Origin: Bryobacterales bacterium
Lineage (GTDB): Bacteria; Acidobacteriota; Terriglobia; Bryobacterales; Bryobacteraceae
NCBI GenBank assembly: GCA_003166875.1
Contig: PMUN01000359.1
Span: forward strand, 1,974-57,276
Length of the DNA stretch: 55,303 bases
Direction of reading: 5' to 3'
Position 1 is the first letter of the stretch. Each line of letters starts with the position of its first letter. The notes below the pieces were generated by a model. The model was not told the origin of the DNA and ran no database searches. It was given only the letters and a program-made list of their open reading frames with translations. Shown here piece by piece: positions 32,110 to 41,147 of this stretch. Made by a program: the position numbers and the translations under genes.

Positions 32110-33594
32110 TCACCTCCGAATATTCTGCGGCGTCGCCCGTATCGCCCTCTCAAACGCCCACCCTCTTATATGATTGATCTGCTCCTTCATCGTCCGCGAT
32201 AATGGCACCAACTTCGCCGCAATCCCGATCAAATCGTGCTCCACCACTTCGCGATCCCCCAACTTTGCCTTGGTGATCGCCGATATCACGCACTGCTCAA
32301 TCTCCGCCCCCGTCCACCCCACCGTGAACTGCATCAGCTCCGGCAAATTGAACTGCGCCGGATCCACTCCCCGCCGGCTCAGATGAATCTTGAAGATTTC
32401 GAGCTGTTCTTGCTCCACCGGCAGATCCACGAAAAATACCTCGTCAAATCGTCCTTTGCGGATCATCTCCGCCGGCAGTAAATCAATCCGGTTGGCCGTC
32501 GCGGCCACAAACAATCCGCGCGCTTTCTCCTGCATCCACGTCAGAAAGAATGCGAAAATCCGGCCCTGTTCGCCGCCCGAATCGGTGGACGTGATACCCA
32601 TCTCGATTTCGTCGAACCAAAGCACCGCCGGCGCCATGTCTTCCAGCATCTTGCACGCCTGCACGAACACTGCCTCCGGTTTGCCGTGCCGCCCGGAGAA
32701 AATCTCGATCATGTCCACCCGGTACAGCGGAAGCTGGAAAAACGACGCGATGGCTTTCACGGTCAGACTCTTTCCGCAACCGGGGATGCCCATGAACAGC
32801 ACTCCCTTGGGCACAATCTCCATGCTCAGGTCATCGCGCAGCTCAAACAATTTCCGGCGTTCCAGCAGCCACGTCTTCAGCCCGTCCAACCCGCCCACTT
32901 CATCCAGCTTCGTTCCGCTGGCAATGTACTCCACGTAGCCGCTTCGATTCACCAGCAGCCGCTTCTCCTGCAGCACCGCCGGAATCGACTCCGGTCCCAG
33001 CCGCGGACTAACCGCCAGCGCCCGGCGCAACGCGTATTTCGCTTCGTCCAGCGTGAGCCCCTGCAACGCACGCGCCACCTGATACAGGATGTCCTCGCTC
33101 GCCTCGCCCGTCTCCTCGCGCAAAAAATCCGTCAGCTCCACCAGATCCGGCGGACGCAGCTCCACAAACAGGATGCTCCGCTCCACTTCCTCGGGAATGA
33201 ATCGCACCGCCGAGCTGATCACCACAAACTTGCGCTGATCAACGCAGGCATCGTGGACATCCCGCAGCCGCCGCCGGATCTCCGCGGATTCCCGCAGCGG
33301 CTCGTGAAAATCTTTCAGTTGGAAAATAGCCGCGCCTTGGTGCGCAATGATGAAGTCGAGCGCCCCTCGGGCATCCTCGGTCCCGGACTCGGCGGCTTGC
33401 CCGTCCAGCCGCATCCCCTCCGTCATGCTCCACGTCCATATGGGCTTGCCCGCAACCTCCCGCAACACCCTCCCCACTCGCTGCTCTTCCGAGGAACGGA
33501 TATAAGTGAGCGGCCGCCCCGATTCGAAAATCTCGCGCACCATCTTGGCCGCGCGACTCTCCCGGGAACTGACAGAAATTTCCATCGACGCCAT
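32110..33594 (-). CDS. Ycf46-like AAA ATPase
   Basis: The 494-residue protein has an N-terminal domain of about 230 residues without P-loop (GALDFIIAHQGAAIFQLKDF; VVISSAVRFIPEEVER), then one AAA module. Walker A is GIPGCGKSLT, Walker B is PAVLWFDEIEMG, sensor 1 is FVAATANRIDLLP, the arginine finger region is RKGRFDEVFFVDLP, and the lid helix is VGWTGAEIEQ. This arrangement matches chloroplast and cyanobacterial Ycf46, whose role is not well established. Start is ATG 33594, or ATG 33585 three codons later. It is a single gene between the toxin-antitoxin patch and the ABC exporter. Confidence 0.9.
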   Translation of the reverse strand: MASMEISVSSRESRAAKMVREIFESGRPLTYIRSSEEQRVGRVLREVAGKPIWTWSMTEGMRLDGQAAESGTEDARGALDFIIAHQGAAIFQLKDFHEPLRESAEIRRRLRDVHDACVDQRKFVVISSAVRFIPEEVERSILFVELRPPDLVELTDFLREETGEASEDILYQVARALQGLTLDEAKYALRRALAVSPRLGPESIPAVLQEKRLLVNRSGYVEYIASGTKLDEVGGLDGLKTWLLERRKLFELRDDLSMEIVPKGVLFMGIPGCGKSLTVKAIASFFQLPLYRVDMIEIFSGRHGKPEAVFVQACKMLEDMAPAVLWFDEIEMGITSTDSGGEQGRIFAFFLTWMQEKARGLFVAATANRIDLLPAEMIRKGRFDEVFFVDLPVEQEQLEIFKIHLSRRGVDPAQFNLPELMQFTVGWTGAEIEQCVISAITKAKLGDREVVEHDLIGIAAKLVPLSRTMKEQINHIRGWAFERAIRATPQNIRR

Positions 33595-34032
33595 TCTATT
33601 ATCTATGACGGCCTCCGCCTCTCAATTAGTTTGACCTGAGGACCTGGTGACAAGCTTTTCGCAACTCCATCACCTTACCCACCCGCCACTTGCGACTCCT
33701 CTTCCCACCAACCACAACCTGCCCACCTTATCCTGATCCCGAAGTGAGCGTCATGCCAGCGAGCAATCACCATCCCGAACCCTAGCGCAGCGACTTCGAG
33801 TCTCCAATTCCTGACGCATCTTGAAATTTCGATACAAATCCGCCCCGCAACGCCCAAAAAACATCAACAATCACAGCCGTTTACGAACGACGCTCTGCCA
33901 AACACAAGAATCGCCCGATGCGTCAAGAGCGGCCCGGGCAGCACCGCGCGACGCGCGACCAGCCCCTAGTCCCCAGCCCCCAGCCCCGGTTTTTTGTAAG
34001 AACCACCCCCGCCTTCCGACTATCTACGCAGA
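33595..34032. other. 438-bp non-coding region before the ABC exporter
   Basis: No convincing gene is seen; short frames here lack protein-like sequence. The last 80 bp contain a C-rich repeated motif (CCCCAGCCCCCAGCCCC) shortly before the ABC ATPase start. The region must hold promoters for the divergent AAA ATPase and exporter operons, but I could not pick them with confidence. Confidence 0.6.
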
Positions 34033-34743
34033 ATGATCCAAACCCGCAACCTCAAAAAATCCTTTGGCGCGGTTCAGGCAGTCCGCGACCTCTCCTTTAG
34101 CGCTCCCGACGGTGCCATCACTGGCCTCTTGGGATCGAACGGCGCCGGCAAAACCACCACGCTCCGCATGATTTGCGGAGTGCTCCAACCCGACAACGGA
34201 TGGGTTCGAATTGACAAACCTGTCGGCGCGCTCCTCGATCACATAGGTCTCTACCCCCGCCTCACCGCGCGCGAAAACCTCGCCTACTTCGGTGAACTGC
34301 GCGGCATTCCGCCCATCCAGCTCGCGCAACGAATCGAGCAGGTGCTCTCCCAACTTGGCATGGACGCCATCGCCGATCGCCGCACCGCCGGCTTTTCCCA
34401 AGGTGAGCGTATGAAGACCGCGCTCGCAAGAGCCATCCTCCACTCGCCCCAAAATCTGCTACTCGATGAACCAACCAACGGTCTGGACGTTCCCAGCGTC
34501 CGCGCCCTCCGCGGGCTGCTCCGCCAAATGCGCGACTCAGGAATGTGCATCGTCCTCTCCAGCCACATTCTTGAAGAGGTGCGGATCCTGTGCGATAACG
34601 TGGCCATCGTCTCCGCCGGCCGCGTGGTCGCACAAGGTTCTCCCGAAGACTTGTGCAGCCAAACCGACAGCCAATCACTCGAAGACGCCTTCATAAAATT
34701 GACCACCAGCCAGGAGAATCTCGAATGCTTGTCCACGCTCTAA
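34033..34743 (+). CDS. ABC transporter ATP-binding protein (NatA/CcmA-like exporter)
   Basis: The 236-residue protein has Walker A GSNGAGKTTTL, Q-loop region near VGALLDHIGLYPRLT, signature FSQGERMKTALARA, Walker B NLLLDEPTNGLD and switch His in SSHILEEV. It is of the ABC-2 exporter type, similar to NatA. The permease gene starts inside its last codons. The exported substrate is unknown; Na+ extrusion is only one possibility. Confidence 0.93.
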   Translation: MIQTRNLKKSFGAVQAVRDLSFSAPDGAITGLLGSNGAGKTTTLRMICGVLQPDNGWVRIDKPVGALLDHIGLYPRLTARENLAYFGELRGIPPIQLAQRIEQVLSQLGMDAIADRRTAGFSQGERMKTALARAILHSPQNLLLDEPTNGLDVPSVRALRGLLRQMRDSGMCIVLSSHILEEVRILCDNVAIVSAGRVVAQGSPEDLCSQTDSQSLEDAFIKLTTSQENLECLSTL

Positions 34744-35474
34744 TCGTTGCTCGAAAAGAAATCCGCGATCATCTGCGCGACACCCGCTCGCTGGTCTCCT
34801 CCATGTTTTATGCCTTGATGGGACCACTCGTGGTCGGCATGGTATCCATCGCAGTGCATGGCGAGAAAAGTTCCGCCGTCCTCGTCAGCATGATGTCCGT
34901 ATTCGCGCTGGTAGCCACTTTCGTGGGCGGAATGAACGTCGCCATGGACGCCATCGCCGGTGAGCGTGAGCGCCGATCGCTGCTCCCACTCCTGATGAAT
35001 CCGCTGCTCCGGCGCGATGTGATTATCGGAAAATGGCTGGCCATCAGCTTGTTCGCTGTTGCCGGCGTGATCATCAACCTCTCGGGATTCGCTGTAGTGG
35101 TCGCGTTCCCCTTCCATCTCCTGATCGCCGTAACCCTCGCCCTCATTCCTCTGGTCCTGTTCGCCGCAGCCGTCGAGCTGCTGATTTCCACCTGGTCACG
35201 CAATATAAAGGAAGCGCATACCTACCTCTCGCTAGTCATCTTCCTCCCCATGGTCATCGGCATGTTTCTGGTATTCTTTCCGCACATGGCTTCGACGTGG
35301 CTTTGGTTGCCAGTGGCCGGTCAGCAATTGCTGATCGATCTCCTCACCAAGGGCGCGCCAGTTTCGCTAGTTTCATCGCTGGCGCTAAGCCTTGTCACCG
35401 CAGCCTCCGCGGTGCTCATCTTACTGGCCGCCGCGAAACTCTTGCATCGAGATGAATTTGTCTACGGCAGCTAG
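34725..35474 (+). CDS. ABC-2 type permease (NatB-like)
   Basis: The start is ATG 34725 (MLVHALIVARKEIRDHLRDT), overlapping the ATPase gene; the product has 249 residues. The N-terminal VARKEIRDHLRDTRSL and the loop AGERERRSLLPLLMNPLLRRDVIIGKW are typical of NatB/ABC-2 permeases, with six hydrophobic segments. It forms an exporter with the upstream ATPase. Its 3' end overlaps the sigma factor start by 23 nt. Confidence 0.92.
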   Translation: MLVHALIVARKEIRDHLRDTRSLVSSMFYALMGPLVVGMVSIAVHGEKSSAVLVSMMSVFALVATFVGGMNVAMDAIAGERERRSLLPLLMNPLLRRDVIIGKWLAISLFAVAGVIINLSGFAVVVAFPFHLLIAVTLALIPLVLFAAAVELLISTWSRNIKEAHTYLSLVIFLPMVIGMFLVFFPHMASTWLWLPVAGQQLLIDLLTKGAPVSLVSSLALSLVTAASAVLILLAAAKLLHRDEFVYGS

Positions 35475-35994
35475 CTTCGAAGCAGCGGACGCCGAGCCCG
35501 TAGTCGAGCAGCAGCTCAATCGATTGCTAACCGAGAACGGCCCGGCGCTGCTGCGTCTGGCCGCCAGCTATACCAACACCACAAGCGATCGCGACGATCT
35601 GTTTCAGGACATTGCCATCGCGCTCTGGAAAGCCTTGCCCAGATTCAGAGGTGAAAGCTCCGAGCGGACATTTCTGTTCCGTGTCGCGCACAACCGCGCC
35701 ATCGATTACCTACGCCGTCACCGCGCACCAACCATCCCTATCGACCCCGATGCCCCATTGCGCGACTCGCGCCTCAATCCGGAAGCAGGCCTAGCTCAAG
35801 AACAACAAGGCGAGCGCCTCCGCCAGGCCATTCATCGCCTCCCACTCCCCTACCGGCAAGTCATCACACTGACGCTCGAAGAAATGTCGTATAGCGAGAT
35901 CGCAGCCATCTTGGGCGTCACAGAAACCAACGTCGGCGTACGCCTGAATCGAGCCCGCCAACTGCTGCGACAACTCCTGGAGAATCACAAATGA
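35452..35994 (+). CDS. ECF RNA polymerase sigma factor
   Basis: From ATG 35452 (MNLSTAASFEAADAEPVV) the protein has 180 residues. Region 2 is seen in DRDDLFQDIAIALWKALPRF and RTFLFRVAHNRAIDYLRRH; region 4 is MSYSEIAAILGVTETNVGVRLNRA. It is paralogous to the factor at 1982-2500. It is co-translated with the ABC exporter upstream and a membrane protein downstream (ATGA overlap), so it may control export or respond to it. Confidence 0.92.
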   Translation: MNLSTAASFEAADAEPVVEQQLNRLLTENGPALLRLAASYTNTTSDRDDLFQDIAIALWKALPRFRGESSERTFLFRVAHNRAIDYLRRHRAPTIPIDPDAPLRDSRLNPEAGLAQEQQGERLRQAIHRLPLPYRQVITLTLEEMSYSEIAAILGVTETNVGVRLNRARQLLRQLLENHK

Positions 35995-36554
35995 AACTGG
36001 ATGCTGAACTGGAACTCTGGCGCGAACAATGGCAATCCTCGCGAGAGGCCCCGGTATTAACCGGCCTTCGCAAACGGGTAGCGCGCGAATCGCTTTACAT
36101 GCGAATCATGTTGATGGCCGACGTCCTGGTGACCGTAGTCATCGGTGGCGCGACGCTCGCCTTGGCGATGCGGAATCCGCGCCCCGCAACCATAATCCTG
36201 GCCGCGACAACTTGGCTATTCATCACCGTCGCCTGGATCTTCGGACTATCGAATCGAAAAGACGCCTGGTCCCCGTCAGCCTCAACTACTTCAGCGTTTC
36301 TGGATCTCTCCATCCGCCGCTCGCGAGGCAATCTTCGCGCCATAACATTTGGAGCAATTCTCTACGCCGTCGAAATGACGTTTTGCCTCTCCTGGGTCTA
36401 CCACGAATCCGGCTTCTTATCCTCAACCCTGATAATCATCATCACGCTAATCACACTACTCTTCGCCGCAACTCTGATCTGGTACAGAAAACGGAAACTC
36501 ACCGACCTAACATATTTGAGCAACCTTCAGCGAGACCAGTCGGCAGCAGAATGA
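35991..36554 (+). CDS. Membrane protein, probable sigma-factor partner
   Basis: The 187-residue protein starts MKLDAELELWREQWQSSREA and has four hydrophobic segments (about residues 38-60, 65-85, 118-138 and 144-164). It overlaps the sigma stop as ATGA. Size, topology and N-terminus match the partner of the paralogous sigma factor (1392-1985), so both pairs probably derive from one duplicated module. No zinc-finger motif is present. Confidence 0.72.
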   Translation: MKLDAELELWREQWQSSREAPVLTGLRKRVARESLYMRIMLMADVLVTVVIGGATLALAMRNPRPATIILAATTWLFITVAWIFGLSNRKDAWSPSASTTSAFLDLSIRRSRGNLRAITFGAILYAVEMTFCLSWVYHESGFLSSTLIIIITLITLLFAATLIWYRKRKLTDLTYLSNLQRDQSAAE

Positions 36555-36561
36555 CGTTGTT

Positions 36562-37005
36562 TTATTTGCGTTCATTCGCGTTCATTCGCGGCCAAATAAC
36601 AATCTCCCTCTCCCTATCACCGACCGACCGCAACGTGATCTCCACCCGCTCCTCAGGCATCAGCTCCGGAAACCGCTCGCCCCACTCCACCAACACCACT
36701 GCCTCGCGATCGAAGATTTCATCCAGTCCGATCGAGGCCACCTGCTCCGCTCGATCCAGCCGATACAGATCGACATGATAAACACGCGGACCATATTCAT
36801 GAATCAGCGTAAAAGTCGGGCTCGAAACCTCGTCCGGATGCGCGGCCCCCAGCCCCTTCACGATGCCCTTCGCCAAAGTAGTCTTGCCAGCCCCGAGATT
36901 ACCAATCAACAACACCGCAACTTTGGCCGGCAATTCCGCCGCCAGGCTTTCGCCCAGCGCAACGGTCTCCTCTTCAGATTGCGTTCGAATGGTCCGCGAC
37001 TTCAC
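36562..37005 (-). CDS. tsaE: tRNA threonylcarbamoyladenosine biosynthesis ATPase TsaE
   Basis: Counting from GTG 37005 the protein has 147 residues. Walker A is LIGNLGAGKTTLAKGI, followed by VSSPTFTLIHEYG, VYHVDLYRL and the late motif VLVEWGERFPELMP, all TsaE features. It powers the TsaBDE complex that makes t6A37 on ANN-decoding tRNAs. It overlaps the end of nnr, a common pairing. The last residues (WPRMNANERK) and the stop codon are encoded by a dispersed repeat. Confidence 0.95.
   Translation of the reverse strand: MKSRTIRTQSEEETVALGESLAAELPAKVAVLLIGNLGAGKTTLAKGIVKGLGAAHPDEVSSPTFTLIHEYGPRVYHVDLYRLDRAEQVASIGLDEIFDREAVVLVEWGERFPELMPEERVEITLRSVGDREREIVIWPRMNANERK
36564..36593. repeat. GAATGAACGC repeat forming the end of tsaE
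   Basis: On the minus strand the sequence is GGCCGCGAATGAACGCGAAT followed by GAACGCAAAT, the same units as one arm of the palindrome at 20382-20454. It encodes the C-terminal PRMNANERK of TsaE and most of its stop codon. Confidence 0.8.
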
Positions 37006-38494
37006 GCATGGCCTCAGGCAGGTACTCAAACAAATCCGTAGCAATCAGCGATTTTTCGCCAAGCTTGGCCGCGCCCAATTCGCCGCATCTTCCATGCAAA
37101 TAAACCGCCGCGAGAAGCGCTGTATCAATTTGATCGGGGAACTGCGCCACCAGTCCCGCGATCAGTCCAGTCAGTACGTCGCCCGTGCCTCCGGTCGCCA
37201 TCGCCGGCGAACCGGTGGGGTTGATCCAGACCCGGCCATCCGGCGCGGCCACTACGCTGCGGTTTCCTTTTAATACAAGGTACACGTCGCGTTCGGTTGC
37301 AAACGCTCGAGCAGTTCCGATTCGATCAGTCTGAATCTCCGCGATCGTGCGGCCGTTCAAGCGCGACATTTCGCCCGGGTGCGGCGTGAAAATCCGCGGC
37401 CATCGATATCGCGTCGGGTGGCCAGCCAATGCATTCAATCCGTCCGCATCTACCACCATCGGCAACGGCGCTTGCTCCACCATCCCTCGAACGAATTGCA
37501 CCGTCTGAGGATCTTGACCCAGGCCAGGCCCGATCGCAACCACGTTCTTGCGTTCCAGGATTCTTGCGCGCGCCGGTTCATCGAACGCCAGCAGTTCGGT
37601 CATAATCTCAGGAGCATGGGCTGCGATACTTCCGAGGGCCGCTTCGGTGGACGCAACGGTCACTAGTCCCGCCCCGGCGCGTAGGGCTCCAATTCCCGCC
37701 ATGGCTGCCGCACCGCTCTTCCCGCGCGATCCGCCAATCACCAGCGCGTGGCCATACAATCCTTTGTTCGAATCGCGCGCGCGCGGCCGGAACAAATGCG
37801 CGAACAGCCCGGGCCCCGATAGCGAAAGGTAAATGGCGGCGTCCTGCTCGTACAATTCTCTCGGACTCCCAATGGCCGCAACATGCAGTCGGCCCGATAA
37901 TTCGCAGGCCGGTGACAGCACATGGCACAACTTCGGCGCCGTGAACGTCACAGTATGGCTGGCGTGTACGGTTTCGCCCGGTGGAACTCCGGAGTCGCTG
38001 TCCAGGCCTGAGGGAAGATCCACCGATACTACATCCGCCAGCGGGAACCGGTCGTTGATGGCGCGGATCAGCTCCAGCGCCCGTCCCTTCGCGGCGCCGT
38101 GAATTCCGGTCCCGAGCAGCGCGTCCACAATCAGTGTCGCGGTCTCCATCTCGGGCGTAGGTTCAAAGCTCACCGGACACCCAACCGCTTCGAGCATCCG
38201 GTAGTTCGCAGCCGCGTCGCCTTCCATCTCGCCGGGATCGCCCGCCAGCACCACGTGCAGCGCCCGCGGGTGAAATCGCGTATAAAGCTGCCGCGCCACC
38301 ACCAATCCATCGCCGCCGTTATTGCCCTTGCCGCACATCACGATGATGCGCTGGTCGCGCAGAGGAGCATAGGCATGAGCCAGCACTTCCACCACGCGCT
38401 GGCCGGCATTCTCCATCAGAACCAGTCCAGGTACGCCCAGTTCGCTTGTGCGCCGATCCACTTCGCGCATCTCGGCCGCCGTCAGAACCTTCAC
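36974..38494 (-). CDS. nnr: Bifunctional NAD(P)H-hydrate epimerase/dehydratase
   Basis: The start is GTG 38494 (VKVLTAAEMREVDRRT), overlapping the channel stop as GTGA; the product has 506 residues. The N-terminal YjeF domain (ENAGQRVVEVL; VMCGKGNNGGDGLVVARQL) epimerises damaged NAD(P)HX. The C-terminal dehydratase has GGSRGKSGAAAMAG, AIGPGLGQ, PMVVDADGLNAL, FTPHPGEMSRL and ATGGTGDVLTG. It repairs hydrated nicotinamide cofactors using ATP or ADP. It is followed by tsaE with overlap. Confidence 0.95.
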   Translation of the reverse strand: MKVLTAAEMREVDRRTSELGVPGLVLMENAGQRVVEVLAHAYAPLRDQRIIVMCGKGNNGGDGLVVARQLYTRFHPRALHVVLAGDPGEMEGDAAANYRMLEAVGCPVSFEPTPEMETATLIVDALLGTGIHGAAKGRALELIRAINDRFPLADVVSVDLPSGLDSDSGVPPGETVHASHTVTFTAPKLCHVLSPACELSGRLHVAAIGSPRELYEQDAAIYLSLSGPGLFAHLFRPRARDSNKGLYGHALVIGGSRGKSGAAAMAGIGALRAGAGLVTVASTEAALGSIAAHAPEIMTELLAFDEPARARILERKNVVAIGPGLGQDPQTVQFVRGMVEQAPLPMVVDADGLNALAGHPTRYRWPRIFTPHPGEMSRLNGRTIAEIQTDRIGTARAFATERDVYLVLKGNRSVVAAPDGRVWINPTGSPAMATGGTGDVLTGLIAGLVAQFPDQIDTALLAAVYLHGRCGELGAAKLGEKSLIATDLFEYLPEAMREVADHSNAI

Positions 38495-39501
38495 TTTTGC
38501 ACCTCCGTCAGCATCTGCTCCAGCCGGCGCAGATTGGCGGACTCGCCCATCGCGATCAAGAAGTCGCCGCCTTCGATCTCCGCTTCGGCCGGTGGATTGA
38601 ACAGCATGCGCCCATCCGTTTTGCGAATGGCCAGAACGATGACACCCAGATCCCTGCGGATTTGCATTTGCTGAAGTGTCTTGGAGGCGAATTCGCACGT
38701 AGCTGACACCCGCACTTGTTCGATGCCGACATCCAGGCCGATATCCTTGGTAGTGAAATCGATGAATTGAGAAACGTGTGGCTTCAGCATCACCTGCGCC
38801 ATGCGGTTGCCGGTCATATCGTAAGGCGCGAACACGTAATCCGCCCCGGCCAGCCGCATCTTCTTCTCGCTCTGCTCGGACGCGATGCGCGCCGAAACCA
38901 GCAGCGACGGCTTTAGAGCCTTCGCCGAAAGAATCACGAACAGATTGTCGGCGTCGCTTTGCAATGTAGCGATGAGACCCTTGGCGCGCAGCAATCCCGC
39001 TTCGCGTAGCGTAACGTCATCGGTGGCATCCGCAAGCACCGCCAGCATGCCTAGCTTCATGGCCCACTCCACCTTGTCCTCGCTCCGATCCACCACCAGA
39101 AACTTGGCGCTGGCCCGCTGCAGTTCCGTCGCAGCGCCCCGGCCCACGCGGCCGAAACCGCAGACGATGTAATGGTCTTTCAAATGATCGATCATTTTCT
39201 TGGTCCGCCGCTTTCCAAAATACTGGTTCAGCTCCAGCTCTATGATGGCCTGGGTCATGCCCCCCACGGCCAGCAGCATGATGGTAACGCCAAAGAAGAT
39301 TAGAAAAGAATTGAATACCCGGCCGGCATAGCTCAATGGATGCACTTCACCATATCCCACCGTACTGATGGTGATGAGCGTCATGTAGAATGCATCGAAC
39401 ACCGGGTAGTGTTCGATGAGGATGAAACCCAGCGTTCCGCCCAGTTGCGTCACCAGCAGAGCGCTGATAATGAAGATGAATCGTTTGCGGAAGCGCTCCA
39501 T
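38491..39501 (-). CDS. MthK-like 2TM potassium channel with RCK domain
   Basis: The 336-residue protein has two membrane helices around a pore loop with the selectivity filter TVGYGEV, then an RCK N domain (YIVCGFGRVGRGAATEL, a Rossmann nucleotide site; VLADATDDVTLREAGL) and a TrkA-C domain at the end (LGVIVLAIRKTDGRM). Architecture and length match MthK, a ligand-gated K+ channel. There is no alternative Met start within the RCK domain with an obvious ribosome binding site. It overlaps nnr. Confidence 0.92.
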   Translation of the reverse strand: MERFRKRFIFIISALLVTQLGGTLGFILIEHYPVFDAFYMTLITISTVGYGEVHPLSYAGRVFNSFLIFFGVTIMLLAVGGMTQAIIELELNQYFGKRRTKKMIDHLKDHYIVCGFGRVGRGAATELQRASAKFLVVDRSEDKVEWAMKLGMLAVLADATDDVTLREAGLLRAKGLIATLQSDADNLFVILSAKALKPSLLVSARIASEQSEKKMRLAGADYVFAPYDMTGNRMAQVMLKPHVSQFIDFTTKDIGLDVGIEQVRVSATCEFASKTLQQMQIRRDLGVIVLAIRKTDGRMLFNPPAEAEIEGGDFLIAMGESANLRRLEQMLTEVQK

Positions 39502-39647
39502 GCTTCCGTTATTTTAGTTCATTGCTCCGTGATTTCTCCGCCGTGGCAAGAACTTTTTTCGTCCCGCTGTGTTTCCAAAGTACGGGACCGGGTGCTCCCC
39601 GCCGCGTCGATCGACGGTCCCGAATCCAATAAAACAGGAGTGAACTA

Positions 39648-40157
39648 ATGTTCACGTTTACACAGAAGATGTGTGTCTTTACGACGGCCGCTGTTGGGCT
39701 ATTCGCACAATCTACTCCGGCCGTCCCCGCTCCGGAAACTCGGACGTCCGGCATGATCGGTATCGCGGATGGGCAAGTAGCCCGCGTGAATGTTCTCAAT
39801 CCGGGTGTCGCCGCGCCTGCCGCCGGAGTGGTTTGCACGGCCACTCTGAATTTCTGGGACGGCAAAGGTACCCTGCTCAAGACTGGTCCGGTCATTGTAC
39901 TTCCTGGACAAAGCCAGTATCTGGACCTGTTCGGCGATAAGGACCTTGCGCTGACCGGTCTTGACCGTCGCGAAATCCGGGCGACGATTACCATTCCCGC
40001 CGTGCCGCCGCCAGCAACCTCAACCACTACGCCGCCCGCGGCGTGCACCTTGATTGGAACATTAGAAATCTTAGACGAATCTACAAGTAAAACTCAGGTG
40101 GTGCTCGGGGTGGGGCACGTGGTACCGAGTCCATCCGTCACCACCACTAATCCGTAA
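39648..40157 (+). CDS. Secreted protein of unknown function
   Basis: The 169-residue protein has a signal peptide (residues 1-21, ending LFAQS) and an Ig-like or beta-rich body (VARVNVLNPGVAAP; LDLFGDKDLALTG), then a Pro/Thr-rich linker and a short C-terminal part. A ribosome binding site (CAGGAG) lies 8 nt before the ATG. I do not recognise a family. It is monocistronic, followed by an intrinsic terminator. Confidence 0.7.
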   Translation: MFTFTQKMCVFTTAAVGLFAQSTPAVPAPETRTSGMIGIADGQVARVNVLNPGVAAPAAGVVCTATLNFWDGKGTLLKTGPVIVLPGQSQYLDLFGDKDLALTGLDRREIRATITIPAVPPPATSTTTPPAACTLIGTLEILDESTSKTQVVLGVGHVVPSPSVTTTNP

Positions 40158-40183
40158 CTCGAAGAGCCCACAGGCATTTATCA

Positions 40184-40222
40184 CCGGTCCGGCCAGTTTC
40201 CATCGGAGCCGGACCGGCTTTT
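40184..40222 (+). terminator. Rho-independent terminator
   Basis: A 10-bp perfect GC-rich stem (CCGGTCCGGC / GCCGGACCGG) with a 13-nt loop is followed by CTTTT. It lies 27 nt after the stop of the secreted-protein gene and ends its transcript before the PEP-CTERM gene. Confidence 0.85.
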
Positions 40223-40319
40223 GGCAACTTTAGTACCGGAACCCATATACCCATTGATTCTATTGTTCACTCTACGGCGCGGGACCTAGACTGAGATCGA
40301 AGTCTGAATGGGAGAAAAA

Positions 40320-41147
40320 ATGAAATTCAATTTGATGTTTCTTACGCTGACGGTCACCGCGGCCGTCGCCTTTGCCGATCCCGCACCGATTACTAGTTCT
40401 AGTGATATTGGGCTGGCGCGGTCCCTGGTTCTCAGCGACACGCCTGCCGGGTCTTCCCAAATGGGTGTCGGCGGCGGCGAATTCGCCGGAACGGTCAACG
40501 GGTACAGCACGCTCTACTGGTGCGTCGACGATCAGGAGGAGTTTACCTTTGGTGACAGCGGCTACGGCAACGTGACTCTGCTCAGCAATGTCGCTGCCAA
40601 TTCGAGCTCCGTCAAGTACGGAAACGTCACCAATGGCGGAACGCCGGGTTGGACCAACACAACCGACACGTTCGACAGTGTCGCGCTTCCGGGCACTGCC
40701 ACTTCACGCTTTGAGATGGCGGCCTATCTCGTGTCGCAATACAACGGCTTTGTGGGGAACGAATCTGGAGCAGTTGTATCCAACACCGCGCAGGACTTGG
40801 CCATTCAGGAGGCTATCTGGTCTCTCACCAACAACAGCTCCCTCTCGGGCGGATTCTCCACCATCAGTGGAAATGATACCGTCAACACCACCGATCAGTA
40901 TTGGATCCACCAGGCTCTGCTGAATTACGCCTCAATAAACACCGCAGACTGGGCCGTGGTTTCGTGGACTACCGACAGCTTAGGAAACTTGAATTACCAA
41001 TCGGATAAGCAGACTTTCCTGGTTCAAGTCACCCCCACGCCGGAACCGCGCTTCTACGGAGTCCTGATATTGGCAATGGCCGGTCTCGGCTTCTTCGCCC
41101 GGCGCCGCCAGCTTGTGACGAAGCGGGTCAGCTCCCAAACAGCTTGA
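40320..41147 (+). CDS. PEP-CTERM sorted surface protein
   Basis: The start is ATG 40320, with GGAG five bases upstream, rather than the ATG at 40308; the product has 275 residues. A signal peptide ends near AVAFADP. The C-terminus has the PEP-CTERM signal: PTPEPRFYG, a hydrophobic helix and the basic cluster ARRRQ, read by exosortase. The mature part is Gly/Ser/Thr-rich with few Cys (YWCVDDQEEF). It is probably exported and processed at the envelope. Its last 20 nt overlap the convergent GntR gene. Confidence 0.87.
   Translation: MKFNLMFLTLTVTAAVAFADPAPITSSSDIGLARSLVLSDTPAGSSQMGVGGGEFAGTVNGYSTLYWCVDDQEEFTFGDSGYGNVTLLSNVAANSSSVKYGNVTNGGTPGWTNTTDTFDSVALPGTATSRFEMAAYLVSQYNGFVGNESGAVVSNTAQDLAIQEAIWSLTNNSSLSGGFSTISGNDTVNTTDQYWIHQALLNYASINTADWAVVSWTTDSLGNLNYQSDKQTFLVQVTPTPEPRFYGVLILAMAGLGFFARRRQLVTKRVSSQTA

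Noticed and set aside
32686-33639. 317-residue plus-strand open frame
   Set aside because: It is antisense to the Ycf46-like ATPase, which has all its motifs; the opposing frame has none.
33675-34036. Short frames in the region before the ABC exporter
   Set aside because: Composition is dominated by C-rich repeats and Trp/Arg-rich translations; no domain or start signal supports a gene.
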